Below, piece by piece: positions 54,929 through 63,126 of a stretch of DNA of 64,000 bases. The stretch's first letter is position 1. Each line of letters begins with the position of its first letter. The notes beneath the pieces are model-generated. The model did no database searches, had not been told where the DNA came from, and saw nothing but the letters and a program-made list of their open reading frames with translations. The stretch comes from JANMZO01 sp963763135 (GTDB lineage: Bacteria; Actinomycetota; Acidimicrobiia; Acidimicrobiales; JANYDT01), in NCBI GenBank assembly GCA_963763135.1, contig CAVXNJ010000004.1, forward strand, positions 62,001 to 126,000, written 5' to 3'. A program made the translations under genes and the position numbers.

Positions 54929-55606
54929 CTAGTTGAGGTCGATAGCCGAAAGGGCGAGCAGGACGTGTGGGTCGGGAGAGGCGGAGCGTCCCCACATCAT
55001 AAGGAGAAGCGATTCGGCGGAATCGGAAACGGTGACCGGATCTCCGACGCCACCAGGAAACAGAACGCCGTTCCAATCGGCGTCAATGGCCGAGAGCAGC
55101 AACGGCGTCGGAGTGCTCGCCTCTTCGACGAGATCCTTCGACATGACGTCGACGAACTCCTGGAGTCCGAGGAGCGCGAGATCCGGCGAAATAGTGGTGT
55201 CAGCCCCTGTGGCGTTGCACGCATCGAAACAGTGGATGACGACTTCGTTGACCTGGCGGGTAACGACGAAGCCCACGCTCTGGTCTTCCGGCCACCAGGT
55301 CCACACCCGGTCAGTGTCAACGGCATTACTAAGCGCGCTGTGTAGTCGCTGCGTCTGCTTGCGAAACCAATCGATCGGATCTACGTCGGTGGGAATAGGA
55401 CCGGGCCGCTGAAGGCTCTCGCGGTCCTGAACCCGATCCTCGACGATCGTCGCCCAGAACCACTGCACCCCCGCAATGTGGGCGACGAGATCAAGCACGG
55501 TCCACTCGGGGCAGTGCTCAACCTGTGCGCTGAGATCCTGTTGGGCCGCCACCGCCAAGCGCTCCGACATCTGAAGGAGGTGTTCAAGCTTGGCGGTGCG
55601 ATCCAT
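54929..55606 (-). CDS. Second mycothiol-dependent maleylpyruvate isomerase-like protein
   Basis: The protein has 225 aa. The family motifs WTVLDLVAHIAGVQWFW (about 35-51) and NEVVIHCFDACNATG (about 119-133) give the three metal-binding histidine positions of the DinB/MDMPI fold; the C-terminal LLLMMWGRSA also fits. It is paralogous to the gene at 29050 but distant in sequence. Together with mshC it points to mycothiol-based detoxification. It lies 8 bp after the ArsC-like stop, so an arsC-MDMPI-GNAT operon is likely. A TAnGYRYRCnTA palindrome covers the start region (55606-55617). Confidence 0.85.
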   Translation of the reverse strand: MDRTAKLEHLLQMSERLAVAAQQDLSAQVEHCPEWTVLDLVAHIAGVQWFWATIVEDRVQDRESLQRPGPIPTDVDPIDWFRKQTQRLHSALSNAVDTDRVWTWWPEDQSVGFVVTRQVNEVVIHCFDACNATGADTTISPDLALLGLQEFVDVMSKDLVEEASTPTPLLLSAIDADWNGVLFPGGVGDPVTVSDSAESLLLMMWGRSASPDPHVLLALSAIDLN

Positions 55607-55614
55607 ACGTGTGC

Positions 55615-55977
55615 CTACTTTTTCGAGAGGAGTTCCCGGACCCGCTCTTTGGGGCGACCGATGAGCGCCACATTGCCACGAACGACGACCGGACGCTGCA
55701 GTAATTTCGGATTGGCCACGAGAATGTCGATGACCGCCTCGGGATTGTCGACGTAGTCGGCCTCGTTGAGCCCGAGCTTTGCGAAGACCGAGTCTTTGCG
55801 CACGAGGTCCTGCACCGGGTCTTCGAGCTTCGCCACGATGTCGGAGATGATCTCGCGGCCGGGTTTGGTTTTCATGTATTCAACGACGTCGAACTCGACG
55901 CCCAGCTCTTTGGCGATCGCCAGAGCATTGGTTGAACTGTTTCAATTGGGGTTGTGGTAGATGGTGATGTTGGCCAT
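55615..55977 (-). CDS. ArsC-family reductase with in-frame TGA at the catalytic Cys: candidate selenoprotein
   Basis: From ATG 55977 the frame reads MANITIYHNPN, then TGA (55944-55942), then NSSTNALAIAKELGVEF and on to 55615, giving 120 residues if TGA is read. That is the normal size of the glutaredoxin-like ArsC/Spx family. The family active site is NPxCxxS; here TGA replaces precisely that Cys and the CxxS serine remains (Ser15). The partner segment LLQRPVVV with its conserved Arg is intact. A hairpin 23 nt (to its loop) after TGA satisfies bacterial SECIS rules. A -10-like TAGCTT 6 nt before ATG supports this start. Alternatives are a TGC-to-TGA sequencing error, or a truncated gene starting at Met35, which would lack the active site. 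Confidence 0.65.
55905..55926 (-). promoter_or_regulatory. Candidate bacterial SECIS hairpin
   Basis: In the mRNA sense, GCUCU and AGAGC pair, then GGC and GCC (with an AA bulge), leaving the loop GAUC. The loop begins with G and lies 23 nt after the UGA. Known bacterial SECIS elements have a G in the first two loop positions, an upper stem of at least about three pairs and a UGA-to-loop distance of about 16-37 nt. Confidence 0.5.
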
Positions 55978-55983
55978 CCCCGC

Positions 55984-55989
55984 AAGCTA
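55984..55989 (-). promoter_or_regulatory. Leaderless -10 box of the ArsC-like gene
   Basis: TAGCTT on the minus strand ends 6 nt before ATG 55977, upstream of the TGA. Promoter placement therefore supports translation beginning before the TGA. Confidence 0.45.
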
Positions 55990-56181
55990 CCAGCCGAGGA
56001 TCGGGCCGATGGCTCGCTCCGGTGACCGTGGCCGTATCCGACGAACGCAACTCCACGGCGGACCCACGCTTGCCCCGGAATCTGGGGCTTCCTGGGGTAC
56101 GCTGCCCCGGTGATCGACTCCCAGCCGCAGCCCAGATCGTGCCGGTCGTGCCTGCTTCGTCACGCCTGGCCCCACTAGCCG

Positions 56182-59100
56182 ATGCCTACGTCCACGGCGG
56201 TGCGCTCGATCGGCCTGGTTCGCCTACTGGGCGCTGTCGATGCGACCACCGAAGAGGGTGTTGTGGTCAGCCTGCCCAGCCAGACCCAGCGTCGCCTGGT
56301 CGCTGTTCTCGCGCTCCACGCCCCGGATACGGTACGTGCCGAATATTTGTGCGCCAACCTCGACATCGGCCCTGGAGCGTTGCGCAATACGGTGTCGAGG
56401 CTGCGCCGCACGTTCGGATCCGCGGTCATCACGAGTTCGCTCGGGTACGGCCTTGAGGTTCCCGTCGATGCTCACCATTTCGAGCGGCTGTTCCGCAGCG
56501 GGTCGGATCAGGCACACGGAAGCGACGAGGATCGGCTCGCCCAACTCGACGAGGCGCTCTCGCTGTGGCACGGAGACGCTCTGGCCGAATTTCAGGACGA
56601 ACCATGGGCCGAGGCCGATGTCGCTCGACTGAACGAACTGCGGTGGGCGGCCGTCGATGAGCGGGCGCTGCGGCTCCTGTCGCACGCTCGAGCAGCTGAA
56701 GCCGTCGCTGAACTTGAAACACAGGTGGCTCGCCATCCGTTGCGCGACCGAAGCCGCGGGCTGCTTCTTCGAGCGTTGGCGGCGAGCGGCCGACAGGCCG
56801 ATGCTCTGCGCGCGTATCAACAGTACAGAATGCATCTGGCGGAGGAAGTTGGCACGGAACCGTCGAATGACGTGCGGGACATTGAACGCCGAATTTCGGG
56901 TGGGTGGAACGGGCTCGGTGAGGACCGCCGATCCGATCGGCGTCCCGCTCGACCCGGAGAGACGTTCAAAACGCCGCTTCCGGCCGTCTTGGTGCGTGAA
57001 GGCAATTCTCGGGTGTCCGACGACCCGATGACTCGGCGCCCCGAGGTCGTTGGTCGTCTCGCTGAGCTGGCTGTCCTTCACGTTGAGTTCAGCGTGGGCC
57101 CGGCGGTGCGCGGGCCTCGAACCGTAATTGTCGGCGGCGAGCCGGGCATCGGCAAGACCACGCTGATTTCGACCTTCGCTCAGAGTGTTCATGCCAGCGG
57201 CAATGTCACCGTGGTTGCGGGCCGGTGCGATGAACACGGCTCCGCCGTGTTGCAGCCGTTTCGCGACGTGACCGCGTTTCTGGTCAATCACCTTCCGATC
57301 GACCTGCTCGAGCAACACATCGGCGCGGTGGGGACTCACATTGGCCGTCTTGCTCCCAACCTGGCCCAGCGACTCGGTCGAGACACAAGTGTCGAACCGA
57401 CCGATGATCTGACCGGACGCTATCTCCTGTTCGAGGCGGTGGCCGACCTGTTCCGCCGAGTGGCGGCGGTCAGCCGGCTCGTGCTGGTGCTCGACGACCT
57501 TCACTGGGCTGAAGTGACCACGCTTCTGCTTGTTCGCCATCTCCATCGGGCGCTCGGTGATACCGACATGCTGATCCTGGTCACCCATCGCGACAGCGAA
57601 AGTGACCGATCCGATGCGCTCCGAGGGACCTTCGCCGCTCTTGAACGTGGCCGCTCTCGCCGTTTGAACCTGATCGGGCTCAAGGCCGACGAATTCGAAG
57701 ATCTGGTGACCCGGATCGTCGGCGAGTACCAAAGCGTCCCGGCGGCGGATTCTGCTTCGGCCGGTTCCGGTCAGGGTGCTGAGCCGGGCCCTGAACGGAT
57801 TGTGCCGTATCGTCCGGCGCTTCAGGCCGAACGGGTCGGGTCACCCAATGTTGTGGCCCCCGAATTCGTGCAGCAGGTCTTTCAGGAGACGTCGGGAAAC
57901 CCGCTCTACACGGTTCATCTCGTGCGCCGACTCGTTGAGTCAAGTGCGACGACGCTCGGGAGGTCCGGCCTTCATCTCGTCCGACCGCTCGATACGATCG
58001 AGTTGCCGCACACGATCCGAGACGTCGTCTGGAGCCGAGTTACGGCTTTGGGCGAAACAACGGCGAGGCTTCTGACGACGGCGGCGGTGTTGGGGCGCGA
58101 GTTCAACCCCGATGTGCTTCGTGCGCTCTCCGAATGTACGGAAGCTGAGCTGATTGACGCCGTCGAGGCAGGTGCCCGCGCCGGGCTTCTGCTTCCGCTG
58201 ATCGACGGTCGTGACGGTCACGACGGTGGTGACGGTCGTGACGGTCGTGACGGTCAAGGGTCCGGAGCGGTCCGATTCACCCATGCGCTGGTCGCACACG
58301 CTCTCTACTACGAACTTTCAGCGATTCGCCGAAGACAGCTACACGCAAAAGCAGCGTCGGTTCTGTCGGAGAGCACCAACGAAACGCCCGATCTCGCCAT
58401 CAACCTGGCCCGTCACCATTCCTTGGCCGGCGAACATCGTGAGGCCATGACGTGGTCGGCTGTCGCTGGCGACAACGCACTCGACCACTATGCGCCCCAC
58501 GAAGCTGCGAGATGGTTCGAAATGGCCCTCGACCATGCCCGAGCGCTCGAAGGCGGGGGAGTCGCGGCTGACACGCCGAGCTTGAACGTCGCGCAACTCA
58601 CGCTTCGACTCGGGCAGGCGCAACGAAGGGCTGGCACGGCCGCGGCTCGAGCCACGCTGTTGGAAGCGGCCGCCATGGCGGTTCGCCTCGGAGCGACGGA
58701 CGTGCTGATCCAGTCGGCGTTGTCGAACACACGCGGGTTTCAGATGGTCGCCGACGCTGACCTCGAGCGCCTGGACTTCATCGAGAAGGCGTTATGTGCA
58801 CTTACTGCTGTCGGTCACCCCGTCGGAGTCGAGGCGGAGTTGCTCGCTCTGCTCAGCCAGGAGTTGATCCACACCCCGCAGTACAAGCGACGCATTGAAT
58901 CGGCCGAGCGGAGCCTGACGATTGCTCAAGACGCTGACGATCCGGCCCTCCTGGTGCGGGTAGCGCCGTTCGTGTTGAGCGGCCTGTGGGAGCCCGGACG
59001 GGCGGCCCAACGACGTGAGGTTGCCTTGGCCGCGATGAGTGCCGCCGAAGGTGTTCACGATCCCCTTCTTCAGTTCCAGCTGTTTTCCAGTGTCGGGAAC

Positions 59101-59937
59101 GTCGGACTCCAGTTCGGTGATCAGGAGCTGGCCCGGACCAGTATGACGTTGGCGACGAACGTGGCTGCCGCAGTCGCCGACCCCAGTATGCGTTGGCTTC
59201 TGCTCCTGAAGAACATTTTCGAGTTGACGATGGCCGGAGATCTCATCGCCGCGGAGTCGTCGGCGGAGCTCGCCTATACGATCGGCGAAGAATCCGGCGA
59301 GCCCGACGCGTTCGTCATCTATGCCGGACAACTCGGTGTAATCCGGTCGTTGCAGGGTCGGCACGAGGAGATCTATCCGTTGGTCGAGCAGAGCGCGCTG
59401 GCGATGCCTGACCATCTTGCGCTTCAGCTTTACTATGCGTGCATATCGATGGACGTCGGAAGGTTCGAGATCTCGAGGGGGATTCTTAGCGCGGGAGCGA
59501 CCCTCGACTTCCAACATGTCCCATTCGACTTCACGTGGGCCACCTCCATGTCGTCGTATGCGATTCTGGCCAGTGGGCTTGGCGAAGCAGACATCGCCAA
59601 ACGGCTCCTCGACCTGATGGAACCTTTCGCCGACGAGATCTGTTTCAACGGCGCCGCGAGTCTCGGTTCCATGAGTGCACATGTCGCGCCGTTGGCGACG
59701 CTCGTGGGGCGCTACGACGACAGCGAGCGTTACATGCTCGATGCGTTGGAAGTGCACCGCAACTTCGGTTGGGCGTTTCATGAAGCGTCTGCACTGATCG
59801 GCCTGGCTCGGAACCGGCGAGCGCAGTACGGGGTGCTGGACGAGCAGGCCCGGAGTTGGCTGGCCGACGCTGCGGACATCGCCGACCGCCAAAGCCTCGT
59901 GCGACTGCAGAACGCGATAGCCGCGCTCCTCGTCTAG
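56182..59937 (+). CDS. SARP/BTAD-domain regulator with ATPase (AfsR/LAL-like), 1251 aa
   Basis: The N-terminal winged-helix DNA-binding region (about 12-95; ALRNTVSRLRRTFG) and bacterial transcriptional activation domain (about 100-245; HPLRDRSRGLLLRALAASG, YRMHLAEEVGTEPS) define a SARP-type activator. An ATPase follows with Walker A GGEPGIGKT (Lys325) and Walker B VLVLDDLHW (about 434-442), then a long helical-repeat region without a clear C-terminal LuxR helix-turn-helix. An acidic DG-rich insertion (HDGGDGRDGRDG) from a short DNA repeat sits near residue 675. Such proteins often control secondary metabolism, but no biosynthetic cluster is present. Two TAnGYRYRCnTA palindromes lie inside (58793 and 59434). 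Confidence 0.9.
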   Translation: MPTSTAVRSIGLVRLLGAVDATTEEGVVVSLPSQTQRRLVAVLALHAPDTVRAEYLCANLDIGPGALRNTVSRLRRTFGSAVITSSLGYGLEVPVDAHHFERLFRSGSDQAHGSDEDRLAQLDEALSLWHGDALAEFQDEPWAEADVARLNELRWAAVDERALRLLSHARAAEAVAELETQVARHPLRDRSRGLLLRALAASGRQADALRAYQQYRMHLAEEVGTEPSNDVRDIERRISGGWNGLGEDRRSDRRPARPGETFKTPLPAVLVREGNSRVSDDPMTRRPEVVGRLAELAVLHVEFSVGPAVRGPRTVIVGGEPGIGKTTLISTFAQSVHASGNVTVVAGRCDEHGSAVLQPFRDVTAFLVNHLPIDLLEQHIGAVGTHIGRLAPNLAQRLGRDTSVEPTDDLTGRYLLFEAVADLFRRVAAVSRLVLVLDDLHWAEVTTLLLVRHLHRALGDTDMLILVTHRDSESDRSDALRGTFAALERGRSRRLNLIGLKADEFEDLVTRIVGEYQSVPAADSASAGSGQGAEPGPERIVPYRPALQAERVGSPNVVAPEFVQQVFQETSGNPLYTVHLVRRLVESSATTLGRSGLHLVRPLDTIELPHTIRDVVWSRVTALGETTARLLTTAAVLGREFNPDVLRALSECTEAELIDAVEAGARAGLLLPLIDGRDGHDGGDGRDGRDGQGSGAVRFTHALVAHALYYELSAIRRRQLHAKAASVLSESTNETPDLAINLARHHSLAGEHREAMTWSAVAGDNALDHYAPHEAARWFEMALDHARALEGGGVAADTPSLNVAQLTLRLGQAQRRAGTAAARATLLEAAAMAVRLGATDVLIQSALSNTRGFQMVADADLERLDFIEKALCALTAVGHPVGVEAELLALLSQELIHTPQYKRRIESAERSLTIAQDADDPALLVRVAPFVLSGLWEPGRAAQRREVALAAMSAAEGVHDPLLQFQLFSSVGNVGLQFGDQELARTSMTLATNVAAAVADPSMRWLLLLKNIFELTMAGDLIAAESSAELAYTIGEESGEPDAFVIYAGQLGVIRSLQGRHEEIYPLVEQSALAMPDHLALQLYYACISMDVGRFEISRGILSAGATLDFQHVPFDFTWATSMSSYAILASGLGEADIAKRLLDLMEPFADEICFNGAASLGSMSAHVAPLATLVGRYDDSERYMLDALEVHRNFGWAFHEASALIGLARNRRAQYGVLDEQARSWLADAADIADRQSLVRLQNAIAALLV
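58204..58260 (+). repeat. GAC/GGT-type microsatellite in the SARP gene
   Basis: Imperfect repeats of GACGGTCGT/GACGGTCAC/GACGGTGGT encode DGR/DGH/DGG units. They lie between helical segments of the regulator and may be an unstructured linker that varies in length between strains. Confidence 0.7.
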
Positions 59938-59991
59938 GCGACCGCGTCGCCTGGGATCGCCCTGAAGTAAAGGGCCAGTGCCGTTGTTGTT

Positions 59992-61011
59992 ATGTTCGCG
60001 TGGGTGAACACTCAAGACACCGCCGTCAGCCCCGAAGGAACCGGTTCGAACTATCAAGTCACTGAGGCCCCGCCGGCTTCGCCGACTACCTTTCTCGGCT
60101 TTCCGCTCGCGCTTGATCTCGACCACCTCGATGCCGACATTGCGATCCTTGGCGTGCCGTACGGGCTGCCGTACTCGATTGGGGAGTTGGCCAACGATCA
60201 GAGTCGCGCCCCGGACCTCATACGCCGCAACGCCCAGGACGCGGCGTGGGAGGAACCCCGCACCCGATTTCACTACGACTGGGATCTCGGTGGGCCACTG
60301 CTCGATGGTCGACCGGTCAAGGTGGTGGATTGCGGAAACGTCACCGCCGACATGTTCGATCCCTACGAGCACTACCGACGAGCGCAGGTTGCCGCCGAGA
60401 AGATCTTCGCGTCCGGGGCCACACTCATCACCCTTGGCGGAGATCACGGCGTACCCATCCCGATCATGCGGGCGCTGCCGAAGGACAAGAAGATTACGGT
60501 CGTCCACATCGACGCCCACCTGGACTGGCGCGACAACGTCAACGGCGTGCGCGAGGGCTACTCCAGCCCGTTGCGGCGGGCGTCGGAGATGGACTGGATC
60601 GGCGACATCTTCCAGATCGGCATGCGCGGAATCGGGAGCGCCCGCATCGAGGAAGTCGAGGACGCGAAGGCCTACGGCGCCCGGCTCATATCGGCCTACG
60701 AGCTTCATGACATGGGGATGGCGGCCGTCCTCGACGAGATCCCGAACGGCGGGCCGTACTACCTGACGATCGACGCCGACGGACTCGACCCCACGATCAT
60801 GCCCGCGGTCAACGCGCCGACTCCGGGCGGCGTGACGTGGCTACAGATCCACAAGTTGATCCACGGCCTCGTGCGCAAAGGCCGGGTTCTCGGCATGGAC
60901 CTCGTCGAGATTTCCCCGGCCTACGAGAAGGGCAACCTGACGCTGGTTCACGCGGAACGGCTTCTGTGCAACTTCATCGGCGCGACCGTCCGGGCCGGCT
61001 ACTACGACTGA
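59992..61011 (+). CDS. Agmatinase/arginase (ureohydrolase) family protein
   Basis: The protein has 339 aa from ATG 59992; GTG 60004 is an alternative. The binuclear manganese-site motifs of ureohydrolases are complete: LGGDHG (about 149-154), VHIDAHLDW (about 172-180) and TIDADGLDP (about 261-269). The exact substrate (agmatine, guanidinobutyrate, another guanidino compound) is uncertain. The N-terminal 30 residues are poorly conserved. It converges on the LLM oxidoreductase across a perfect palindrome. Confidence 0.9.
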   Translation: MFAWVNTQDTAVSPEGTGSNYQVTEAPPASPTTFLGFPLALDLDHLDADIAILGVPYGLPYSIGELANDQSRAPDLIRRNAQDAAWEEPRTRFHYDWDLGGPLLDGRPVKVVDCGNVTADMFDPYEHYRRAQVAAEKIFASGATLITLGGDHGVPIPIMRALPKDKKITVVHIDAHLDWRDNVNGVREGYSSPLRRASEMDWIGDIFQIGMRGIGSARIEEVEDAKAYGARLISAYELHDMGMAAVLDEIPNGGPYYLTIDADGLDPTIMPAVNAPTPGGVTWLQIHKLIHGLVRKGRVLGMDLVEISPAYEKGNLTLVHAERLLCNFIGATVRAGYYD

Positions 61012-61024
61012 CGAGTTGCTGTTC

Positions 61025-61065
61025 ATGTAGCCGAAGGTGTTGCCTGGTGGCACCTTCGGCTACAT
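61025..61065. terminator. Perfect family A palindrome between convergent genes
   Basis: The arms ATGTAGCCGAAGGTG and CACCTTCGGCTACAT are exact 15-bp complements around an 11-nt centre (TTGCCTGGTGG). It starts 13 bp after the agmatinase-family stop and ends 20 bp before the LLM stop. This is copy 4 of the 41-bp family A element and the strongest stem among them. Confidence 0.75.
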
Positions 61066-61085
61066 GTTCGCCGATCGGTCCGGTG

Positions 61086-61988
61086 CTACAGCAGTGGCTT
61101 GACGTTTTCCATCACGGCCCGCAGCATTGGCTCCGCGGCGGCGGGGTTCGGGAACGTGAAGCCGGGGATGAGGACCTCGTCGACACCGAGTGCGGCGAAT
61201 TCCTTCAGCTGCTCGGCGACTTCCACGGCATTGCCGATGATCGACGGGCGGGGCATCGGGTTGGCGCGGAGCTTGTCGAGTGTCGCCTGGTCCTCGGTGA
61301 GGAACAGCAGAGCGGCGATCGTCTTGTGAATCGTTGCAGGATCGCGGCCGATGTCTGCGCAGTGCTGGTTCAGGATGGCGAGCTTCTGCGAGAAGATCTC
61401 CGGCGTCGCCCATACGTTCCACTGGTGCGCGTGCTTGGCCACGATCTTGAGTGTGCGCTTCTCGCCGCCGCCACCGACGAGAATTGGAAGCGGTGACTGC
61501 ACGGGCTTGGGGTCGAGCGGGGCGTCGTTGAGCTGAACGTGCTTGCCGTTGTAGGTGGTGCGGTTCTGGGCGAACATGAGGTTGAGGGCTTCGCATGTTT
61601 CGTCGAAGCGATCCATGCGCCACTTCACGTCGCCGAACTCCATGCCGTAGGCCTTGTGCTCGTTCTCCTGCCAGCCGGCACCGAGGCCGAGGATGAAGCG
61701 ACCGTCGGAGATCTGATCGAGCGTGGCGGCCATGTTGGCGAGCAGGGCGGGATGACGGTACGTGTTGCCGAGAACGATCGTGCCGAGCTTCACCCGCGGA
61801 ACGGTGGAAGCAAGCGCGCTTAGTATCGTCATGGCTTCGTTGACCCGGCCGTCGACGGGCTCCGGAGCGTTGGGCATGAAGTGGTCGGAGTACCACAGCG
61901 AATCCCAGCCGAGCTTCTCGGCGGTTTGAGCGGTAGCGAGCGTGTCAGCCCACGAGTACGACGTGTTGATCCAGTATCCAAAGCGCAT
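61086..61988 (-). CDS. LLM-class F420-dependent oxidoreductase
   Basis: The protein has 300 aa. A luciferase-like TIM barrel is indicated by MRFGYWINTSYSWADTLATA, WYSDHFMPN, LGTIVLGNTYRHPALLANMAATLDQ (start of this segment), GLGAGWQENEHKAYG and a C-terminal PGFTFPNP. These match F420-dependent members, such as those reducing or oxidising ketones, alcohols or nitro compounds. F420H2 would come through the npdG reductase at 40846. Confidence 0.9.
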   Translation of the reverse strand: MRFGYWINTSYSWADTLATAQTAEKLGWDSLWYSDHFMPNAPEPVDGRVNEAMTILSALASTVPRVKLGTIVLGNTYRHPALLANMAATLDQISDGRFILGLGAGWQENEHKAYGMEFGDVKWRMDRFDETCEALNLMFAQNRTTYNGKHVQLNDAPLDPKPVQSPLPILVGGGGEKRTLKIVAKHAHQWNVWATPEIFSQKLAILNQHCADIGRDPATIHKTIAALLFLTEDQATLDKLRANPMPRPSIIGNAVEVAEQLKEFAALGVDEVLIPGFTFPNPAAAEPMLRAVMENVKPLL

Positions 61989-62039
61989 GGCGCCACCTTA
62001 CGTTCTCCTGGTCGAATCTGCCTGCTTTGGCGGGACGGG

Positions 62040-63050
62040 CTAGGCGCTGACTTGGAAGTGCTCGCGGTGTTGGCCGGGGGTGGTGCCGAGTCGGCGTCGG
62101 AACACCCGGTGCATGGTTTCGACGGTCCCGAAGCCGCAGACCGTGGCGATCGCTGCAACCGGGCGATGTGTGGTCTCCAGAAGCTCTCGGGCCCGCTCCA
62201 GGCGAACGTGTTCAACGTACGTGCCCGGTGTCGTCTGTGCCTCGCGTTGGAACACGCGGGCGAAGTTGCGTTCCGACATCGCCACCCGTTTCGCCAGAAC
62301 CTTCACCGAAAGATCGGCCGACAGGTTCTCGTTGATCCACGCAAGGAGATCGCTGAGGGCGGCGGCATCGGTGTTTGGGTCGTGCTCGTCAGGTGGGCCG
62401 AAGTGGAGATCCGTCGCCGACTTCCCGAGAAACTGTGACTGGCCGCCCGATCGGCGTCGATACATGACGAGTTGGCGAGCGACTTCGTTGGCCAACGACG
62501 AGCCGTGGTCATGGCTCACCATCGCCAGCGCGAGATCGATGCCGGCGGTCACGCCCGCCGACGTCCATACGTTCTCGTCGACGACATAGATTGCGTTGGG
62601 CTCGACGGTCGTCTTCGGATACCGATCGGCGAGTGCGTTGCACCACTGCCAGTGGGTCGTGGCTCGTCGACCGTCGAGCAACCCCGCTTCGGCCAGGAGA
62701 AACGCCCCTGAACACACCGATGCGATTCGGGTGCTGCGGTCAGCGAGGCGGCGGATCGAGCGCAGGAGGCTCGGATCCCGCAGCGCCGACGGAGTGCCGA
62801 TTCCGCCGACGACGACGAGCGTGTCTACCGGGCCCCGTAATGAGGGCAACGCCTTCGTGTCGAAGGTGAGGCCGGCCGAGCTCGCCACCATTCCACCCCC
62901 GACAGATGCGACGGTCGTTTCGTAGTTCGTGTGCGGGAACAGTCGAGTCGTGGTCGACAGCACATCGAGCGGACCCGTCAGGTCGAGCAGCTGAATCTGA
63001 TCGAAGACGACAAACACGACTTTTCGGCTCGAGGTCTCGGCAGTTTTCAT
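62040..63050 (-). CDS. GlxA-type regulator (DJ-1/PfpI domain plus AraC helix-turn-helix)
   Basis: The protein has 336 aa. An N-terminal DJ-1/PfpI-like sensor (VVFVVFDQIQLLDLTGPLDV, SVCSGAFLLAEAG with the nucleophile-elbow cysteine, ATTHWQWCNALA) is fused to a C-terminal AraC DNA-binding domain (VAMSERNFARVFQRE, PVAAIATVCGFGTVE). It is divergent from a DJ-1/PfpI enzyme gene whose domain resembles its own sensor, so regulator and enzyme may recognise the same small molecule. Confidence 0.93.
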   Translation of the reverse strand: MKTAETSSRKVVFVVFDQIQLLDLTGPLDVLSTTTRLFPHTNYETTVASVGGGMVASSAGLTFDTKALPSLRGPVDTLVVVGGIGTPSALRDPSLLRSIRRLADRSTRIASVCSGAFLLAEAGLLDGRRATTHWQWCNALADRYPKTTVEPNAIYVVDENVWTSAGVTAGIDLALAMVSHDHGSSLANEVARQLVMYRRRSGGQSQFLGKSATDLHFGPPDEHDPNTDAAALSDLLAWINENLSADLSVKVLAKRVAMSERNFARVFQREAQTTPGTYVEHVRLERARELLETTHRPVAAIATVCGFGTVETMHRVFRRRLGTTPGQHREHFQVSA

Positions 63051-63126
63051 GCGTTCAATCCTGGTTGGCAGAAATCGTCATGTCAATGTCATTGCAGACA
63101 GCCCTGGCAGTTGTGATCATTGCTTC

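Noticed and set aside
55615..55875. Short 86-aa gene starting at Met35 of the ArsC-like protein
   Set aside because: This start would drop the active-site loop and first strand, has no promoter or ribosome site, and ignores the intact coding frame back to ATG 55977.
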